A DNA stretch of 64,000 bases from Xylocopa sonorina. Its lineage: Eukaryota; Arthropoda; Insecta; Hymenoptera; Apidae. The stretch covers positions 7,143,001 through 7,207,000 of the forward strand of contig NC_135198.1 of the NCBI RefSeq assembly GCF_050948175.1, read 5' to 3'. The position numbers and the translations under genes are program-made. The notes under the pieces are model-generated. The model was not told the origin of the DNA. It ran no database searches and saw only the letters and a program-made list of their open reading frames with translations. How positions within the stretch are numbered: position 1 is the stretch's first letter; each line of letters opens with the position of its first letter. Positions 59,401 through 64,000 of the stretch are shown one piece after another.

Positions 59401-60330
59401 CAAAATGTAGAATTTAGTGTTGATACTGAAAATAGTGTGAAATTACGAAACGAGGACGAAGAATTCCAGAAAAAGGAATCTCAAGTTGATTTGTATGAAA
59501 ACGTCAAGGAAGAAGAACCTGTAGGCGATAAAGATGATGCTAAAATAAGCAAGGGTAAAGATAAGCAGGAAATTAATGAAAGGAAAGTTTTAATAGAAGA
59601 TACTGGGCGAGACCTGGAGTCGAAAGAGCTGAAAAGAACAGGTATGATTCATATATAATAGTCCTGTAAGTTTTTGTACAAATTTTGCCCTTTTAAAATA
59701 TTAATGTTCTTTATACAGAAACTATATTAACGACCATTGAAACCAACAAAGATATTGAAAAGTCAAAATCGAACGAAAATATTAACAAAGACGACAATGA
59801 AAATGATGACTCTGAAGAAAAGAAGGATTCGAAAATAACAAAGAGACGTAGCTCGCTTGAAAGCGGTGGGGAAGGTGGCACGGGAGATGGAAGTTGTTTG
59901 AGAAGGCATAAGTCTTTAGATGGTGGGGATCAAAATAATTTACAAAAGACTGAGAGTGAAGATAAAGAAAAAGATAAAAAAGATCCCCGGTTAGAACGTA
60001 GAATTAGAAATAAGGTATGCAATCCTGTTCCTATAAAAACATAAAAATTACAGGATTTAAATTGTATGATTTTAAACAATTCTGTATATATCCGTTTTTG
60101 TTGCACACCAATAGGATCGACCTGCCATGGAAATTTATCGACCTGGAATGGGAAAATTTAGTAAACAAAGATTAGAACGAGAAAAATCTAATACTAACGA
60201 TGAACGAGCATCACTTTCGCAAAGTCCTACTCCGAATCCTAATGCTAACAATCTCTGTAAATCGGGGAAACCTGGAACAGAAGTACGTTCTATGACGTTC
60301 AAACGTAGCGTTAGCCGTGATTTAGTATAA
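56453..60330 (+). CDS. Upf3: UPF3, regulator of nonsense transcripts 3
   Basis: Six coding exons: 56453-56575, 57023-57437, 57599-57750, 58975-59641, 59719-60014 and 60115-60330; phases agree, 622 residues. UPF3 links the exon junction complex to UPF2/UPF1 in nonsense-mediated decay. The RRM-like UPF3 domain starts at about residue 40 (KVVIRRLPPSMTQEQF, PEHDYFYFVKA, RAYINF, EFAPFQRLPKK) and spans about 40-150. A highly basic Arg/Glu coiled region follows (about 200-230), then a long charged Lys/Glu/Asp-rich segment in exon 4. The C-terminal EJC-binding motif is RRIRNKDRPAMEIYRPG at about 545-562. The ATG at 56453 is followed by a second at 56459; either is possible. Intron 3 contains a 204-codon open exon that may end a shorter isoform. 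Tail-to-tail with Cap-D2. Confidence 0.96.
57992..58603 (+). CDS. Candidate alternative terminal exon of Upf3
   Basis: After a good acceptor (TTTTCACTCTACAG) an open frame of 203 codons plus stop continues in phase 0, exactly the phase in which exon 3 ends (57750). Splicing 57750 to 57992 would give a 433-residue protein with the UPF3 RRM-like domain and basic region, but a new Lys/Asn/Ser/Tyr/Cys-rich tail and no EJC-binding motif. The tail resembles no domain I know; it contains about ten Cys and many aromatic residues. An ATTAAA poly(A) signal follows at 58681. A 204-codon frame is very unlikely by chance in DNA this AT-rich. A decayed retro-insertion that happens to be in phase is the main alternative. 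Confidence 0.5.
   Translation, partial: STCNIEDNQSKYSFLSTSSTAKSVDVSFNRPTENLSIPRESKEEIPCCGKTNVIQAKNKNSFNVQQQLYRSETTEVYINCVRSMTRFNERWQYANKQPKLFCIYEKNYKEKDANCKKNNYNHWSNIKNNYVYNNTKCTSHFINDKNYFSILSKSQFTTIHKTWKMQIPTEISNSRSCSAMFDYHKLYPFKVCETGLQGYRKNS
58681..58686 (+). terminator. Upf3: Candidate intronic poly(A) signal in Upf3
   Basis: ATTAAA 78 bases after the stop of the open exon in intron 3, suitable for ending the proposed short isoform. Confidence 0.35.
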
Positions 60331-60465
60331 CGAACACTAAACTTTACAAAATTCTTCCTGGTATTAGCGATACATGTGTCGAGTCTGTGTTAACATAAGA
60401 TTTTTACACTAGTTTTTCTCACGGCGTACAATATCATACAGTGTATCTATTGTACACAGGTGCAT

Positions 60466-60471
60466 AATAAA
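60466..60471 (+). terminator. Upf3: Upf3 poly(A) signal
   Basis: AATAAA about 135 bases after the full-length UPF3 stop codon; another lies near 60668. Confidence 0.55.
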
Positions 60472-61007
60472 TACAATGTCCTCCTCTACTTATTACTGGA
60501 AGATTCATATAGCCAGAAAAATGTATAAAGCTCTCAAAGTTATTTACGTTAAATAATTCAACATATATAATTAATCATACATCAATTTTTGTTCAACACC
60601 TTTGTTATGACGTGTATGTGATACATAATATTGTGAATGTTACATCAGTGTTCGTGATTTTTATTAGAATAAATAACATTTCTGTAATGATATTACACAC
60701 TATAAAATCAGTTATTGCATTTTTTGTAATAATGTTTTATAACAAGAGAGATTAAACATTAAAATTGAAGTAACTCTCGTTGATACCTAAAAAAAAGCCT
60801 TTTACGAAGAAAATTATATTTAATTAATTTCATTGTTTGATGCCACTAAGAAGAAAAACAAGTGCAATTATATAAAAGGCATTTTTATATATTATTAGAT
60901 TTTTATTAAAATAATTAAACTAAAAAAAGAAAATTACTTATTTTTCACTTAATTTAATTCCCGGCCAATTTAGTATACTATAATTTAGTATACTAAAAAA
61001 TATAAAA

Positions 61008-61013
61008 TTTATT
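61008..61013 (-). terminator. Cap-D2: Cap-D2 poly(A) signal
   Basis: AATAAA on the minus strand about 31 bases past the CAP-D2 stop codon. Confidence 0.6.
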
Positions 61014-61044
61014 AATTACACTAATACATACATTTATATAAGTT

Positions 61045-64000
61045 TTAGTGTTTTGCTCGTGATTGAGACAAGCGTGCCGAAGATCTTATTGGAATATTCA
61101 TTGACGTTGCCAGCTGCTGCTTCCTTCCCCTTGAAGATAATGGTGTAGATGTATTTGCATCAGTACCCTTCTTTCGATTGCTTCTGGTTACAGATGTATT
61201 TACCTTCACTGGTACAAGAACAATAGTCGCGTATATGTTGTGTAGAGGGTATATGTTGTGTATAGAAGGTACAATCAGTAGGGGTATAATTCTACATAAA
61301 AATATGGCTCGAAAATGTAATGAAAGAATGTAATGTGTTCATTTGATATTGCATTTTTTAAAAAATGAAAAAAATGAAAATTTATAGAATAATTGGTTAA
61401 CTATACCACTGAATATGTTCAATACGGATATATTATAGATGTTTTCTCTGAAGTATTTTGTGAACGTGAATGCGTCTGTTTTATTTAATGAAACTCAGTA
61501 AATACGTTAAATCATTATATCTATAATTAACTAAATAGACAAATAATATATAATCTAGTTATACGTACGTTCTCTTCTAGGAGTTTTCATTGGTATATTA
61601 TCTGGCTCCGAATCCGAATCAGAACTGCATTTATTTTCAAAGGACTTCCTTTTTTTTGAACTTTTTGCTATGAAACAATATGATAATTAAATTAAAGTGA
61701 TTTGGAATAACAATCCCGATTCAAAGAGACATACGTTTTATCGCAGGCGTTAAATCCGAAACATTCTCGTCGATATCATCGTCTTCTTCTTCGCTACTAC
61801 TTCTACGTTTTGAATGCCTAACACGTTTTCTTTTGACAGTGGATTTTGGTGCTAATGGCGGTGGCATTGCTTCACTGTCACTCTGTCTCGAATTCTCTGT
61901 ACTTTTAAGGAGGTCTTTTATTTTTTCCTCCAATTCTATACAAGCCGATTTCGCATTTGGTTTCTTCTTTGTTTGCTCGATAACAGTTTGCAATGCCTTC
62001 AATACTTGTTTGTGATGAATTTTTTCCTTCAGTAGAGGCAAACTTTCAGTAAGTTGATGTATACCTAAGTGAAATATAATTTATGTTTTAATATAATTTC
62101 ATTGTGTTTACACAAATATCAGATATTTACTTTTTGCACTAAATTGTAAAAGTGAAAGACAATAAGCAAAATCACGCCATTGCCTTTCCGTAGTGGCTAG
62201 TTTAAACCTAGTGCAAATCTTATCAATGATAGCATCAATTTGCTTTTCCTTCTGCAGCAAACTCAAAATGTGCCTGAAAACATTTTAAAGGGTGCAATTA
62301 ATCAAATAAAATTTTAGAATCTCTTATGTTTCTTTACCATATATTTTATACATACTTCAGAATCTCTTGGAAATGTGTTTCATTTATTTCTAAATCCGGA
62401 TCAGTCAGTCGGGACAATATGTCAGGCATCACGTTATATAAAGCGTTTCCTTTGTCCGAAAGTGTTTTGAAAAATTGTTTTGCGTCTTGTCTAATTTGGG
62501 CATCCTTATCGACAATGCAGAGGGCTAGTTCTGATATTTGACCTCTCACGCGTACCATTTCTCTCATTATAAGACTTGATAAAACTCGAACGCAAGTACT
62601 TCGTACTTTTGTATCGTTATCCTGAAGTCTGAAAACGAATCGCGCTTTAAGTTGATTAGGATGAGAAAATTGACTAAACTATCTATCTCAAGTACCTGCC
62701 ATAAACGTGTTTCATCCATGGTTCAGTTTGATTTGGAAACCTAGTTGCAAGATCACTTATTCCAATAAGAACATTGGCTCGAATATTTGGATATGGTGAA
62801 CGTTCTAATATTGTGATTAAAAGTTGTAGATATTCTTCGCAAAATCTAGAGCTTACTGTCATCATTTTACTAAGAGCAAGAGTTCCAGCAGCTTGTATGT
62901 CTTCGTTGTTGTACTTATCATTATACTGGCATACGTCTAATACTAATGGACTGTAACACATGAAATGTGCAGATATTTACTAATAATATATGATATGCAG
63001 GATATACCTTTTAATTAGAAGCGCAGCAACACTTCATGGATCATTGAAAATATGAGAACATTATCATTATGAGAGTTGTTTGATAACTATTGGGTAACTA
63101 TGCCCTATGAAATCGTGCTAACTCTTAAAATTGAGTTAGACTACTCAGCTGAACGATCTACAATTCATGTTAATCTACCTATTTGAAATTTTACTATCTA
63201 TTTTAAATTTAAAAATCAAGCTGACTTCGAACATTAATATATGAACATACACAAATTTTGCTAAAAGTCCATCTCCAGTTACGACATGATTTTCAAGGAT
63301 ATCGTTTATAAACTCTGCATCCGCGTCCTCTGCTGCTCCTTCCACAGCTTCCTCCCCAGTATCTTCAATCAGACTCGTCTATATATATAAAAAATAATAA
63401 TTTAATTCATTTTAAACAAATTTATCTATTTTATTACATACCTCTTTATTACGAAGTATTTTTCTTGCACTAACTGAAGTGGCATGTTTATAAGCAGATT
63501 TACTAGTATTCAATACTTCGGTATCTTTGGCATTATTATTTGAATTCTTTTCTTTTTTTAATTTCCGTATAGTATCTCTTCTTTTTAATTCCTTATAAAC
63601 TGATGTATCTAAATGCACCATCTCCTTGATCGCGATATGTCCAATTAAATATAACAATTTAGATAATAAGAAAAACGAAACAGTATGTTCAGTTGAATTG
63701 CCATTAAATTGTCCCCGACTGTAGACTTCTAGTAACAATCGCTTCATTAAATGGTCAGGTTGATTTGCTAACTAAAGTATTAAAATATTAGAGGAACCAT
63801 TTTTTATAAAATTGATATAAATCATATCATTACACGTCTTACATGATAAATTGCATTAATTGCATCAGTTGCAAATGAAATATATCCATCTTCTTCCGAG
63901 TTAGTAAAATTTTCTATTAATAAAGTAAGAATTTTCTCAAACATTTCATGATCATTGGGATATCTATCAACGATAATAACAATTAAATTAATTATTATGT
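61045..64000 (-). CDS. Cap-D2: Condensin complex subunit 1 (CAP-D2/NCAPD2), C-terminal part
   Basis: Minus-strand exons: beyond 64000 to 63843, then 63771-63442, 63378-63251, 62950-62696, 62628-62356, 62273-62131, 62064-61735, 61667-61569 and 61208-61045. Phases agree, giving about 626 residues to the stop; the N-terminal part is outside the window. CAP-D2 is the HEAT-repeat subunit of condensin I, which binds SMC2/SMC4-kleisin and compacts mitotic chromosomes. Seen: LLYLIGHIAIKEMVHLD, VPLVLDVCQYND, ISDLATRFPNQTEPWMKHVYGRLQD, GNALYNVMPDILSRLTDPDLE and TERQWRDFAYCLSLL, all matching the Cnd1 region of human NCAPD2. The tail is low-complexity: KRKRVRHSKRRSSSEEEDDD, then basic Ser/Thr-Pro segments (PMKTPRRE, SRGRKQQ), as expected for the phosphorylated C-terminus. 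The identity is strong; CAP-D3 (condensin II) fits much less well. Confidence 0.95.

Larger units (their letters stand above)
60331..61044. other. Shared 3' region of Upf3 and Cap-D2
   Basis: Convergent 3' ends in very AT-rich DNA. AATAAA for Upf3 occurs at 60466 and near 60668. Minus-strand AATAAA for Cap-D2 lies at 61008-61013, about 30 bases after its stop. No gene in between. Confidence 0.65.

Noticed and set aside
1..64000. tRNA genes, rRNA, CRISPR arrays or prokaryotic operons
   Set aside because: No cloverleaf with A and B boxes, no rRNA segment and no spaced direct-repeat array was seen; the window is eukaryotic throughout.

Overview
This window is animal nuclear DNA, almost certainly from an insect. 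It is AT-rich and intron-dense, with GT-AG introns, TA/GA microsatellites and AATAAA poly(A) signals. Every recognisable protein has an insect-type orthologue; the amyloid precursor-like protein is closest to insect Appl. Hymenoptera (perhaps a bee) is my guess from the AT-rich, CpG-tolerant composition, but the sequence does not prove it. I found no prokaryotic features, no CRISPR and no tRNA. Exon structures were built by hand from splice sites, codon phase and remembered family motifs.

Layout, left to right. (1) 1-8700: 5' end of an Arf-GAP gene of the ASAP family on the minus strand. One coding exon lies at 7942-8067, a GC-rich promoter/leader to its right, and a first intron of more than 7.9 kb runs off the left edge. 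(2) 9075-9968: ribosomal protein S19, minus strand, with a 5'-TOP leader. (3) 10468-15849: mitochondrial persulfide dioxygenase ETHE1, plus strand, six exons, divergent from RpS19 across about 500 bp. (4) 18779-42620: Appl, plus strand, 15 coding exons over 24 kb with a 12 kb first intron, followed by a long AT-rich 3' region. (5) 48237-52260: hormone-sensitive lipase, plus strand, ten exons, with a candidate non-autonomous DNA transposon in intron 4. (6) 53102-54722: N-alpha-acetyltransferase 50 (san), minus strand, tail-to-tail with the lipase. (7) 56453-60330: nonsense-mediated decay factor UPF3, plus strand, head-to-head with Naa50. (8) 61045-64000: C-terminal part of condensin subunit CAP-D2, minus strand, tail-to-tail with Upf3 and cut by the right edge.

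The genes are mostly unrelated housekeeping genes (translation, sulfide detoxification, lipolysis, N-terminal acetylation and cohesion, mRNA quality control, chromosome condensation) beside one very large neuronal gene. Naa50/san and Cap-D2 both act on mitotic chromosomes, but nothing here shows co-regulation.

Most unusual observations: (a) a near-perfect 400-bp inverted repeat between the Naa50 and Upf3 starts, carrying four copies of a CTCF-like GATGGCGC core, with a fifth diverged copy nearby; (b) a 204-codon open exon inside Upf3 intron 3, in phase with exon 3, that would give a truncated UPF3 with a new tail and no exon-junction-complex motif; (c) a 721-bp TIR element in the lipase gene; (d) CTCF-like CATCTAG motifs beside three promoters; (e) a possible alternative signal-peptide exon in Appl intron 1.
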